From assembly GCF_005870025.1 (NCBI RefSeq), contig NZ_VATA01000024.1:1-64000 (forward strand): a stretch of DNA of 64,000 nucleotides. The letters are read 5' to 3'. A program made the translations under genes and the position numbers. The notes under the pieces were generated by a model. It saw only the letters and a list, made by a program, of their open reading frames with translations, did no database searches and was not told the DNA's origin. Shown one piece after another: positions 35,779 through 43,757 of the stretch. The DNA is from Poseidonocella sp. HB161398 (GTDB lineage Bacteria; Pseudomonadota; Alphaproteobacteria; Rhodobacterales; Rhodobacteraceae). Each line of letters starts with the position of its first letter. Position 1 is the stretch's first letter.

Positions 35779-37746
35779 TCAGCGGCGCAGGAAGCGGCGG
35801 GCCTTCGGATCGCGCGGGTCGCGGAATGGCTCGGGATGGGCGATGGCGCGGGCGATCTCCGCGCCCGAGCGCAGGAGCTTCCAGCGCGACGGCGCGGTGA
35901 TATAGAGCGGCGCCCAATTCGGGTCGAACATCGCCTTGAACCGGGCCAGCCCCAGCCCGCCGGTCCGCCCGGCCAGCCGCGTCTGCAGCCGCGCGAGCGT
36001 GCTGTCGCGGCTTTCTTCCTGGTCCTGGCCGCCGATGAAGGGCGCGGCCGCCAGCGACAGGCGCGGCACGCCCTCGGCCGCGGCGTCAAGCAGCGCGGCA
36101 TGGATCAGCCCGTGCGCCGTGCCGTCGGTGGCATCCGCAGCCGGGCGCATCAGGTCGAGCGTCCATTCCCCGGCGGAGGCATGGAAGGTGACGAAGCCGC
36201 GGAGCTCGGTCCCCTGCCAGGCCAGGTAGATCCGCTGATGCGCCAGCAGCGAGGGGTGGAAACGGCCCATCGAGAAGCCGCGCTCGCCGCCATGCGCCTC
36301 CGCCCAGGCGGCGTTGATCCGCGCCATCTGCGGCAGGGGCAGCGCGCCGGGCTCGGCGGCCAGGAATTCCAGCCCCTCCTTCCCGGCATGGCGCAGCTTG
36401 CGGCGCAGCTGCCGCCGGGCACGGGTGGCGACGTCATAGGCGGCCGGGTCGAGCCAGGCCTCCCGCGCGACCTGCAGCACGTGATGGCCGCGCCGCCGGG
36501 CCCTGACCGCCATGCGGGCACCGCATTTGTAGTGGCAGGGGCTCAGCCCTCGGTCGCGGGCGAGCTGAAGGAACTCCTCGCCGACCTCGGCCATGGCGCC
36601 CGAGGGGAAGGGATCGCGCAGCATGACCAGCGAATGCCCGGCCACGCCGATCACCGCGCCCGCGCCGCGGGTGGCCGACCACAGCAGCCCGAGCCCCGGC
36701 TGGCGCGCCAGATGCGCCTCGGCCAGCGGCGATCCGGCCAGCGCGCGGCCAAGCCCGGTCTGCGGGCAGGCCAGATCCGCGCCCCGGCGCCATTCCAGCT
36801 CGATCGCGCCCTGGCGCGGCCTGATCAGCGCCGGGCAGGCCAGCGCGACCGCGGCGAGGCTGGCGGGCAGGGCGAAATAGACCAGCCGGTAGCCGGTGAT
36901 CGCCGCCAGCAGCAGCGCGGGATCCGCCGCGGGCAGGAGCGACAGCATGGTCAGCTCGAACGCGCCGATCCCGGCGGGCGTGCCCGACATCAGCCCGGCG
37001 CCGAGCGAGAGCAGGAAGACCGGCACCATCATGTGCAGCGGCACGCCCGCGGCGCCGTCGAGCAGGACATGCATCACGCCTGCCGCGGCCAGCATGTCGA
37101 GCGCGGCATAGAAGGTCATCGCGGCGATGCTGCGCATGCCGATCCCGGCGCTGCGCATCCGCCGCCGCAGCCGCAGCGGCAGGCGCGACGGCCAGAAGGC
37201 CAGCACGGCGGCGAGGCCGGTGGTGCCGAGGAACCCGGCCCGCGCCGCCAGCGCGGCATCGGCACGGAGTTCTGGATGCAGGGTCAGCGCCGCCATGCTG
37301 AGCCAGGCCCAGATCGCGAAGAAGCCCGCGGCCATCACGGTGGAGAGCATCAGCGCCCGCCCGGGGCTGAGCCCGGGAATCAGCCGCCAGCGCGCCAGCG
37401 CGCCGGTGAGGATGCCGAGCCCCAGCATCTGCGAGATCGCCATCGAGGCCATGCCCGCGCGCCGCGCCAGCCGCTGGCCGACGCCGGTATGGAACATCCG
37501 GTGGGCGATGGCGTCGAAGCGCCCGAGCGCCCAGTAGCCGAGCGCGGACAGCGCCAGCGCCTGCGCCCAGGCAGCCGGCGCGATCCGGGCGAAGGCTTCG
37601 CGCGCGGCGGCCAGGTCGATGTCGAGGAATTTCTCGCGGAACGCGAGAACGAGCAGCACGGCCAGGGCAGGGGCGGCAAGCGCCCGTCCCAGCGACCGCG
37701 GCGTGGCAAGCCGCGCCCGAGCCGCATCCGGCAAGATCGGTGGCAT
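35779..37746 (-). CDS. mprF: MprF-like flippase / phosphatidylglycerol lysyltransferase family protein
   Basis: This is a 655-aa protein. The N-terminal half (to about residue 310) has eight or more transmembrane helices of the lysylphosphatidylglycerol synthase flippase type (UPF0104), including LSLGAGLMSGTPAGIGAFEL. The C-terminal half is a DUF2156-type GNAT-fold aminoacyl-phospholipid synthase domain (CHYKCGARMAVRARRRGHHV, ending FKAMFDPNWAPLYITAPSR). It would aminoacylate phosphatidylglycerol with a tRNA-bound amino acid and flip the lipid, lowering membrane negative charge. The ATG at 37746 follows GAGGGG and starts before the first helix; an upstream in-frame ATG adds 16 residues. The donor amino acid cannot be inferred. 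Confidence 0.85.
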   Translation of the reverse strand: MPPILPDAARARLATPRSLGRALAAPALAVLLVLAFREKFLDIDLAAAREAFARIAPAAWAQALALSALGYWALGRFDAIAHRMFHTGVGQRLARRAGMASMAISQMLGLGILTGALARWRLIPGLSPGRALMLSTVMAAGFFAIWAWLSMAALTLHPELRADAALAARAGFLGTTGLAAVLAFWPSRLPLRLRRRMRSAGIGMRSIAAMTFYAALDMLAAAGVMHVLLDGAAGVPLHMMVPVFLLSLGAGLMSGTPAGIGAFELTMLSLLPAADPALLLAAITGYRLVYFALPASLAAVALACPALIRPRQGAIELEWRRGADLACPQTGLGRALAGSPLAEAHLARQPGLGLLWSATRGAGAVIGVAGHSLVMLRDPFPSGAMAEVGEEFLQLARDRGLSPCHYKCGARMAVRARRRGHHVLQVAREAWLDPAAYDVATRARRQLRRKLRHAGKEGLEFLAAEPGALPLPQMARINAAWAEAHGGERGFSMGRFHPSLLAHQRIYLAWQGTELRGFVTFHASAGEWTLDLMRPAADATDGTAHGLIHAALLDAAAEGVPRLSLAAAPFIGGQDQEESRDSTLARLQTRLAGRTGGLGLARFKAMFDPNWAPLYITAPSRWKLLRSGAEIARAIAHPEPFRDPRDPKARRFLRR

Positions 37747-37863
37747 GGTCGTTCCCCTCTGTCCCTGGACCCGGGGGAACGATAGGCGGGGCATCCAAAG
37801 GAATGCCTAACGCCGGGCCGCCGGCGCGGCCCGGAAGAGATCAGCCCTTACGGGTTGTTAACG

Positions 37864-38178
37864 TCAGTTCCCGGCGGCCAGGTCGGCCTTGGCCTGGGTG
37901 AAGAACTCGACCATCTTCTCCTTGATCTGCTCGTCGGTGGTCAGGTCGCCCAGATCGGTGCGGACCTTGTGGAGCACCGCCAGATGGCGCGGATCGTCGA
38001 TATCGGCACGCACCACCTCGATGATGTAGGCATCAAGCTCGTCTCCGGACTTGCCGAGCAGTTCCCCGGCCCAGCGGGCCAGCGCGCGGTCGCGGCGGGC
38101 AATTGCCTTGAAGGCCATCTCCTCGCTGCGAACGAACATGGACTCGAAGCCCATTTCGCGTTGGTCAAACGTGGTCAT
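37864..38178 (-). CDS. F1-ATPase inhibitor zeta subunit (DUF1476)
   Basis: The 104-aa protein MTTFDQREMGFESMFVRSEE... is the zeta subunit / DUF1476 family. In Paracoccus denitrificans this protein binds the F1 sector and blocks ATP hydrolysis. The inhibitory N-terminus, the following helical bundle (AFKAIARRDRALARWAGELL) and the length fit. It is encoded divergently from purC, as in many Rhodobacterales, with a 158-base shared promoter region. Confidence 0.9.
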   Translation of the reverse strand: MTTFDQREMGFESMFVRSEEMAFKAIARRDRALARWAGELLGKSGDELDAYIIEVVRADIDDPRHLAVLHKVRTDLGDLTTDEQIKEKMVEFFTQAKADLAAGN

Positions 38179-38336
38179 GGCACCATCTCCCTCCTAGTGC
38201 GCGTCCACCAACATATTCCGGTCTTTTGCGATGTCGCACAAGGCCTTTCCCGGCGTCCTTGCGGGATGTGTGGCCTTGCCGTATATGACGCCCACCCGGC
38301 GCCAGATGCGCGCCTCTCTCCCAGGTGGAACACGCA

Positions 38337-39095
38337 ATGGCACGTCGCAAGAAAGTCTATGAAGGAAAGGCCAAGATCCTTTACGAGGGTCCTGAGCCCG
38401 GCACGCTCGTCCAGTACTTCAAGGACGACGCCACCGCCTTCAACGCCCAGAAGAAGGACGTGATCGAGGGCAAGGGCGTCCTGAACAACCGCCTCAGCGA
38501 ATTCTTCATGGAAGGGCTCGCCGCCATCGGCGTGCCGACTCACTTCATCCGCCGCATCAACATGCGCGAGCAGCTGATCCGCGCCGTCGAGATCATTCCG
38601 CTCGAGGTGATCGTCCGGAACCGCGCCGCGGGCAGCCTCGCCAAGCGGCTGGGCCTCGAGGAAGGCGCGCCGCTGCCGCGCCCGATCGTCGAATTCTGCT
38701 TCAAGGATGACGGGCTGGGCGATCCGCTCGTGACCGAGGAGCACATCATCGCCTTCGGCTGGGCCTCGCAGCAGGACCTGGACGACATGATCGCGCTCGC
38801 CCTGCGGGTGAACGACTTCCTGTCGGGCGTCATGCATGGCGTCGGCATCCGCCTGATCGACTTCAAGATCGAGATCGGCCGCGTCTGGGAAGGCGACTAC
38901 CAGCGCCTGATCGTCGCCGACGAGATCAGCCCCGACAGCTGCCGGCTGTGGGACGTCAAGACCGGGCAGAAGCTCGACAAGGACGTGTTCCGCCAGGATC
39001 TGGGCAGCCTCACGGATGCCTATTCCGAAGTGGCCAAGCGGCTCGGCGTCCTGCCGGTGCAGGCAACCCCGATCAAGCCGACGCTGATCAATTGA
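38337..39095 (+). CDS. purC: Phosphoribosylaminoimidazole-succinocarboxamide synthase
   Basis: The 252-aa SAICAR synthetase condenses CAIR with aspartate using ATP. Motifs are [13 protein letters not shown] at the N-terminus, [37 protein letters not shown] (CAIR site), [10 protein letters not shown] and [13 protein letters not shown]. The ATG at 38337 fits the conserved [10 protein letters not shown] start. It is the first gene of purC-purS-purQ; two hairpins lie in the 127-base gap before purS. Confidence 0.97.
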   Translation: MARRKKVYEGKAKILYEGPEPGTLVQYFKDDATAFNAQKKDVIEGKGVLNNRLSEFFMEGLAAIGVPTHFIRRINMREQLIRAVEIIPLEVIVRNRAAGSLAKRLGLEEGAPLPRPIVEFCFKDDGLGDPLVTEEHIIAFGWASQQDLDDMIALALRVNDFLSGVMHGVGIRLIDFKIEIGRVWEGDYQRLIVADEISPDSCRLWDVKTGQKLDKDVFRQDLGSLTDAYSEVAKRLGVLPVQATPIKPTLIN

Positions 39096-39104
39096 AAGCC
39101 GGGA

Positions 39105-39160
39105 GGCGGGACAGTCGTTCTGTTCCGCCGGAAAGCCTCAGAGGGGAGTTGAATCCCCTC
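39105..39160 (+). promoter_or_regulatory. Two consecutive hairpins between purC and purS
   Basis: The first stem is GGCGGGACAG (39105-39114) with CTGTTCCGCC (39120-39129), ten pairs with one G-U. The second is GAGGGGA (39141-39147) with TCCCCTC (39154-39160), loop 6. Neither has a T-run. They could be mRNA processing or stability elements, or an attenuation-like structure that sets the ratio of purC to purSQ. Confidence 0.45.
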
Positions 39161-39222
39161 GGGCTACCCCCTAGACGCGGGCCCAGATGCCTGCTTCGGG
39201 ACTGAGAACACAAGGGACGATC

Positions 39223-39462
39223 ATGAAAGCACGGGTGATGGTGATGCTGCGCAACGGGGTCCTCGACCCGCAGGGCGAGGCAGTGCGCACGGCACTGGGC
39301 AATCTGGGCTTCGAGGGCGTCGGCGGCGTCCGCCAGGGCAAGGTGATCGAGCTCGACCTGTCCGAGACCGATCCGGAATCCGCCCGCCACAGCGTGACCG
39401 CCATGTGCGAGAAGCTGCTGGCGAATACCGTGATCGAAAGCTACCAGATCGAGATCCTGTGA
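39223..39462 (+). CDS. purS: Phosphoribosylformylglycinamidine synthase subunit PurS
   Basis: This 79-aa small subunit of the three-part FGAM synthase (PurL-PurQ-PurS) bridges PurL and PurQ for ammonia transfer. [20 protein letters not shown] and the central [15 protein letters not shown] are the family signature. The start at 39223 is chosen over an upstream in-frame ATG because the family begins MKARV. Its stop shares one base with the purQ start. Confidence 0.96.
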   Translation: MKARVMVMLRNGVLDPQGEAVRTALGNLGFEGVGGVRQGKVIELDLSETDPESARHSVTAMCEKLLANTVIESYQIEIL

Positions 39463-40133
39463 TGCGCGCCGCTGTCATCGTCTTTCCCGGATCGAACTGC
39501 GACCGCGACATGGCGGTGGCCTTCCGCGAGGTGACCGGCGCCGAGACCACCATGGTCTGGCACGGCGAGAGCGGCCTTCCCGACAATATCGACATCGTCG
39601 GCATTCCGGGCGGCTTCTCCTTCGGCGACTACCTGCGCTGCGGCGCGATCGCGGCGAATTCGCCGATCTGCCGCGCCGTGGTGGACTACGCCAAGGCGGG
39701 CGGGGCGGTTCTGGGCGTCTGCAACGGCTTCCAGGTCCTGACCGAGACCGGGCTGCTGCCGGGCGCGCTGATGCGCAATGCCAACCTGAAATTCATCTGC
39801 AAGCCCGTGGGCCTGACGGTGGAGACGGCGGACAGCATCTTCACCTCGGGCTACGAGAAGGGCCAGCGGATCGAGATTCCGGTCGCGCATCACGACGGCA
39901 ACTACCGCGCCACCGGCGACCTGCTGGCGCAGCTCGAGGCCGAGGACCGCATCGCCTTCCGCTATGCGGAGGACATCAACGGCGCCGATGACCGCATCGC
40001 CGGCGTGCTTTCGGCGAACCGCCGGGTGCTGGGGCTGATGCCGCATCCCGAACGCGCCGTCGACGCGCTGCATGGCGGCACGGACGGCACGGCCATGTTC
40101 AAGGCGCTGGCCGAGTCGCTGGTTTCGGCCTGA
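39462..40133 (+). CDS. purQ: Phosphoribosylformylglycinamidine synthase subunit PurQ (glutaminase)
   Basis: This 223-aa class I glutamine amidotransferase subunit supplies ammonia to PurL. The nucleophile Cys lies in [15 protein letters not shown], and the His/Glu pair in [10 protein letters not shown]. The start [16 protein letters not shown] is typical. It is translationally coupled to purS (one-base overlap). purL is not in the window. Confidence 0.97.
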   Translation: MRAAVIVFPGSNCDRDMAVAFREVTGAETTMVWHGESGLPDNIDIVGIPGGFSFGDYLRCGAIAANSPICRAVVDYAKAGGAVLGVCNGFQVLTETGLLPGALMRNANLKFICKPVGLTVETADSIFTSGYEKGQRIEIPVAHHDGNYRATGDLLAQLEAEDRIAFRYAEDINGADDRIAGVLSANRRVLGLMPHPERAVDALHGGTDGTAMFKALAESLVSA

Positions 40134-40225
40134 CCCGGACGGACGCCGCGCGGCGCTCCGCCTATCGGGCGGCGCGCCGCATCCGCGCGCTTGGCATTCC
40201 CCGCGCCCGCGCATATTTTCCCCGC

Positions 40226-42004
40226 GTGACACAGAGACAGGACAAGCCGCGCCCGCCATCGGGCCCGAACCGCAGCTGGGCCTTGCGCGCGGCCGTGCTG
40301 GGGCTGTTCGTTGCGGCCATGGGGCTGATCTGGATCACCAACCAGATCCTCAGCCAGCGCTTCTCCGAGTCGAGCCGGGCTCGTTCCGACGTGCGGCTGG
40401 CGCTCTATTCGGGCAACCTGATCTCCGAGCTCGAGCGCCAGGAGGTGGTGCCGCTGCTGCTGTCGCGCGATCCGCTGCTCCTCGGCGCGCTGGCCTCGCA
40501 GGATTTCGCCCAGACCTCGCAGCTTCTCATCAAGTACCGCGAGGAAATCGGCGCGGCGCGGCTCTTGCTGCTCGACAGCGCCGGGCGGGTGGTGGCCTCG
40601 TCGGACCGCTCGAACCTGGGCGAGAACCAGCGCTCGGCCTCGTATTTCATCGAGGCGCTGCGCTCGGGCGACACGATTTACACGGCGAGCCCGACCGAGT
40701 CGGGCAGCACCGCCTTCTTCTACAGCCGCAAGGTCGTGCAGTCGGGCGATACGCTCGGCGTGATCGCGGTCGAGGTCGATCTGCGGAAATTCCTGCCCCG
40801 CTGGGCCTGGCTGTCGGATTCGGTCTTCGTGCTCGACAGCTCGGGCCGGGTGGTACTGTCGACGACGCCCTACTGGACCGGTCTGCAGGAGGACGACTTC
40901 CTCGGCGCCGCCAGCCCCGCGACCGGCTTCCTGCGCAGCTTCGCGGGCGCGCCCGGCGACGGCTATATCGACGGCGAGCCGATGATGCGGCAGGAGACGC
41001 GGGTGCCGTTCCAGGGCTGGCGGCTGGTCTCCTACACCTCCTTCGCCCAGGTGCGCGAGCGCGTGGCGGCGGTGCTGGCGGTCGAGGTGATGGGCTTTGC
41101 CATCGTGCTGGCGCTGGTCTTCTTCCTGGTTTCGCAGTCGTCGAACCGCCGCTCGGCGCGGCTGGCGCGCGAATCCGACCGGCTGCGGCGGCTGAACCAG
41201 CGGCTGCAGGCCGAGATCGCCGAGCGCGAGAAGGCCGAGCGCAACCTGCAGGTGGCCGAGCAGTCTCTGGCGCAGAGCTCGAAGATGGCGGCGCTCGGCG
41301 AGATGTCGGCGGCGATCAGCCACGAGCTGAACCAGCCGCTCGCGGCGATGAAGACCTATCTGGCGGGCGCGCGGCTGCTGATGCAGCGCCAGCGGCTGGA
41401 GGAGGCGCTGTCCTCCTTCCACCGCATCAACGGGCTGATCGACCGGATGGGCTCGATCACCCGCCAGCTCAAGGCGCATGCCCGCAAGGAAGCGGACGAG
41501 CTGATGGAGGTCGACCTGCGCGAATGCGTCACCTCGGTCATGGAGATGATGGCGCCGCAGCTCAGCCGCAGCCCGGCGCGGGTCAGCCGCACGGTGCCCG
41601 AGCATCCGGTGCTGGTGATGGCCGACCCGGTGCGCATCGAGCAGGTGCTGATCAACCTGCTGAGGAACGCGCTCGACGCGACGCAGGCGGTCGAGGAGCC
41701 GATGGTCGACATCGTGCTGAGCCAGGGCGATGTCGCGACGCTTTCGGTGCGCGACAACGGCTCGGGCATCTCGGACCTGCAGAACCTGTTCGAGCCCTTC
41801 TACACGACCAAGGCCCCCGGCGAAGGCGTCGGGCTCGGCCTGGCGATTTCCTCGACCATCGTGAAGTCCTTCGGCGGTCGCCTGACGGCCCGCAACGGAT
41901 CGGGCGGCGGGGCGATATTCAAGATGGATCTGCCGCTGATCGGCGATCCGGAAGTAACGGAAACACAAGCAAGGTCCGGCCAACCGGACACCGCGGCGGA
42001 GTAG
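40226..42004 (+). CDS. dctB: C4-dicarboxylate sensor kinase DctB
   Basis: This 592-aa membrane histidine kinase starts with GTG. Transmembrane helices at about residues 22-42 and 285-308 enclose a large periplasmic double-Cache/PDC sensor domain, including the region around TDYFREAL-like ASYFIEAL and SGSTAFFYSRKV. A coiled-coil linker leads to the DHp helix with His366 (AAISHELNQPLAAMKTYL) and the ATPase domain (LRNALDA, RDNGSGISD, GVGLGLAIS). The pairing with dctD 3 bases downstream defines a Dct-type system that senses succinate, fumarate or malate and controls dicarboxylate uptake. The transporter genes are not in the window. Confidence 0.9.
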   Translation: MTQRQDKPRPPSGPNRSWALRAAVLGLFVAAMGLIWITNQILSQRFSESSRARSDVRLALYSGNLISELERQEVVPLLLSRDPLLLGALASQDFAQTSQLLIKYREEIGAARLLLLDSAGRVVASSDRSNLGENQRSASYFIEALRSGDTIYTASPTESGSTAFFYSRKVVQSGDTLGVIAVEVDLRKFLPRWAWLSDSVFVLDSSGRVVLSTTPYWTGLQEDDFLGAASPATGFLRSFAGAPGDGYIDGEPMMRQETRVPFQGWRLVSYTSFAQVRERVAAVLAVEVMGFAIVLALVFFLVSQSSNRRSARLARESDRLRRLNQRLQAEIAEREKAERNLQVAEQSLAQSSKMAALGEMSAAISHELNQPLAAMKTYLAGARLLMQRQRLEEALSSFHRINGLIDRMGSITRQLKAHARKEADELMEVDLRECVTSVMEMMAPQLSRSPARVSRTVPEHPVLVMADPVRIEQVLINLLRNALDATQAVEEPMVDIVLSQGDVATLSVRDNGSGISDLQNLFEPFYTTKAPGEGVGLGLAISSTIVKSFGGRLTARNGSGGGAIFKMDLPLIGDPEVTETQARSGQPDTAAE

Positions 42005-42007
42005 TGA

Positions 42008-43342
42008 ATGAGCAAGCAGGTCATCAAGATCGCAATCGTCGATGACGAGGCGGACATGCGCCAGTCGATCAGCCAGTGGCTGAGCCTCTCGGGCTTCGAG
42101 ACCGAAACCTTCCCCAGCGCCGCCGATGCGCTCGCCGTCCTGCGCAATGGCTGGCCGGGCGTGGTGGTCACCGACATCAAGATGCCCGGCATGGACGGCA
42201 TGGCCTTCCTCAAGCGGCTGATGCATCTCGACAGCGGCCTGCCGGTCATCATGATCACCGGCCATGGCGACGTGCCGATGGCGGTGGAGGCGATGCGCAT
42301 CGGCGCCATGGACTTCATGGAGAAGCCCTTCGATCCCGAGCGCCTGACCGAGCTGGTGCGCAAGGGCGTCGAGGCGCGCCGCGCCAACCTGGACAACCGC
42401 GCGCTGCGCGAGGAGCTGTCGGACGGCTCGGCGCCGGTCGGCCAGCTCGCGGGCAACTGCGCCGAGATGGTGCAGCTGCGCGAGGACATCCTCGATTTCG
42501 GCCAGTCGCCGCTGCCGGTGCTCATCGAGGGCGAGACCGGCACCGGCAAGACGCTGGTGGCGCGCGCGCTCCATGCCGTCGGGCCGCGGGCCGGCAAGCC
42601 GATGCAGCGCTTCTTCTGCGCCTCGATCTCCCCGGCCCAGCAGGCGGCGGCGCTGTTCGGCGACGAGGCGGCGGGCGCGCCGGGCATCCTGGCGGAGACC
42701 CGCGGCGGCACGCTGATCCTCGAGGATGTCGAGGCGCTCGACACCGACGCGCAGGTCAAGCTGGTCGCCTGGCTCGATGCCGAGGACGAGGCGACCGCGC
42801 CCAGGGTGATCGCGATCTCGAACCTGCAGGACAGCACCGAGCCGCTGGATGCGCGGCTGCGCCCGGATCTGTTCCACCGGCTCAGCTGCCACCGCCTGGC
42901 GCTGCCGCCGCTGCGCGCGCGCGGCGACGACATCCTGACGCTCTTCAACCAGATGATGCGCCGCGCGGCCGAGGAATACGGCTGCGAACTGCCCGATCTT
43001 TCGGCGCAGGATGCCGCGCAGCTGATGCAGGCGCCCTGGCCGGGCAACCTGCGGCAGCTCTCGAACATGGCCGACCGCGCGGTGCTGCAGGCGCGGCGCG
43101 AGAAGGGGACGCTGACCTCGCTGCTGATGGCCGACAACGAGGCGCTGACCCCGGCGATGACCCAGGAGGGCAAGCCGCTGAAGGAATATGTCGAATCCTT
43201 CGAGAAAATGCTGATCGACAATACCATGCGCCGCCACAAGGGCTCGGTCGCGAAGGTCATGGAAGAGCTCTGCGTGCCGCGCCGCACGCTGAACGAGAAG
43301 ATGCAGAAATACGGCCTGTCCCGCTCCGACTACATTTCCTGA
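42008..43342 (+). CDS. dctD: DctD-like response regulator, AAA+ type, lacking the GAFTGA loop
   Basis: This 444-aa NtrC-family regulator has a receiver domain (1-120) with phosphoacceptor Asp56 in VVTDIKMPGMDG. The AAA+ domain (about 140-370) has Walker A EGETGTGKTLVA, and the Fis-type helix-turn-helix at the end reads AKVMEELCVPRRTLNEKM. At the position of the sigma-54 contact loop, where ELFGHEKGAFTGA is normal, this protein reads ALFGDEAAGAPGIL. The GAFTGA motif is therefore missing, and the Walker B region reads TLILEDVEAL. Classical sigma-54 activation looks unlikely. It is the partner of the adjacent DctB. Confidence 0.88.
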   Translation: MSKQVIKIAIVDDEADMRQSISQWLSLSGFETETFPSAADALAVLRNGWPGVVVTDIKMPGMDGMAFLKRLMHLDSGLPVIMITGHGDVPMAVEAMRIGAMDFMEKPFDPERLTELVRKGVEARRANLDNRALREELSDGSAPVGQLAGNCAEMVQLREDILDFGQSPLPVLIEGETGTGKTLVARALHAVGPRAGKPMQRFFCASISPAQQAAALFGDEAAGAPGILAETRGGTLILEDVEALDTDAQVKLVAWLDAEDEATAPRVIAISNLQDSTEPLDARLRPDLFHRLSCHRLALPPLRARGDDILTLFNQMMRRAAEEYGCELPDLSAQDAAQLMQAPWPGNLRQLSNMADRAVLQARREKGTLTSLLMADNEALTPAMTQEGKPLKEYVESFEKMLIDNTMRRHKGSVAKVMEELCVPRRTLNEKMQKYGLSRSDYIS

Positions 43343-43757
43343 GCGCGGAACTTGCGCGGGACGGGGCCCTTGCGGCCTGTCCCGCGCAAATTGCCATTGT
43401 CATTCCGGCAAAGTGCAGTTTAAGTGAGATACCGGGCTGCGTCCCGACGATAGATTTCCCTGGTTCGACCTCTGGCGCCGAAAAACGGTCCGGGTCACGC
43501 CAGTCGAAACCCCCCTTTGCGGGGACCCAAACGCTCGCATCGGCCATGACCGACGGGCCACGAACCGGCCCCGGACAGGGGCCAAGGATGAAACGCGATG
43601 GAACCGGATCGGTTGAGGGCAGGGCAGGCGAGGGCGAAAACGCCGCTTGACCCGCAATCCCGATCCACCGCTCCGGCCGTTGCTTCGACCCCAGATCCTG
43701 CCGCTGCGCCCTATCGGCGTGAGAGCCTCCGGTGCCCGGCAGGTCGCAAGAGTTATA
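43343..43757 (+). promoter_or_regulatory. Long leader upstream of rne
   Basis: The 415 bases between dctD and rne hold no supportable gene. Long, structured 5' untranslated regions are a known feature of rne, where RNase E cleaves its own leader to control its level. Here the region includes the dctD hairpin, an AT-richer patch around 43390-43440, and the segment running up to the start codon at 43758. Promoter elements cannot be fixed by eye. Confidence 0.4.
43352..43392 (+). terminator. Terminator-like hairpin after dctD
   Basis: TTGCGCGGGAC (43352-43362) and GTCCCGCGCAA (43379-43389) form a perfect 11-bp stem with a 16-base loop. Only a short AAATT follows, with no real T-run, so it may be a weak terminator or a 3'-end stabiliser. 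Confidence 0.5.

Noticed and set aside
35836-37785. 649-codon open frame on the plus strand opposite mprF
   Set aside because: The minus strand encodes a clear MprF with transmembrane helices and DUF2156 motifs. The plus-strand frame is Arg/Gly/Gln-rich filler.
39962-43237. 1091-codon minus-strand frame opposite dctB/dctD
   Set aside because: Antisense of two certain genes; composition (His, Arg, Gln) is typical of a codon-bias shadow.
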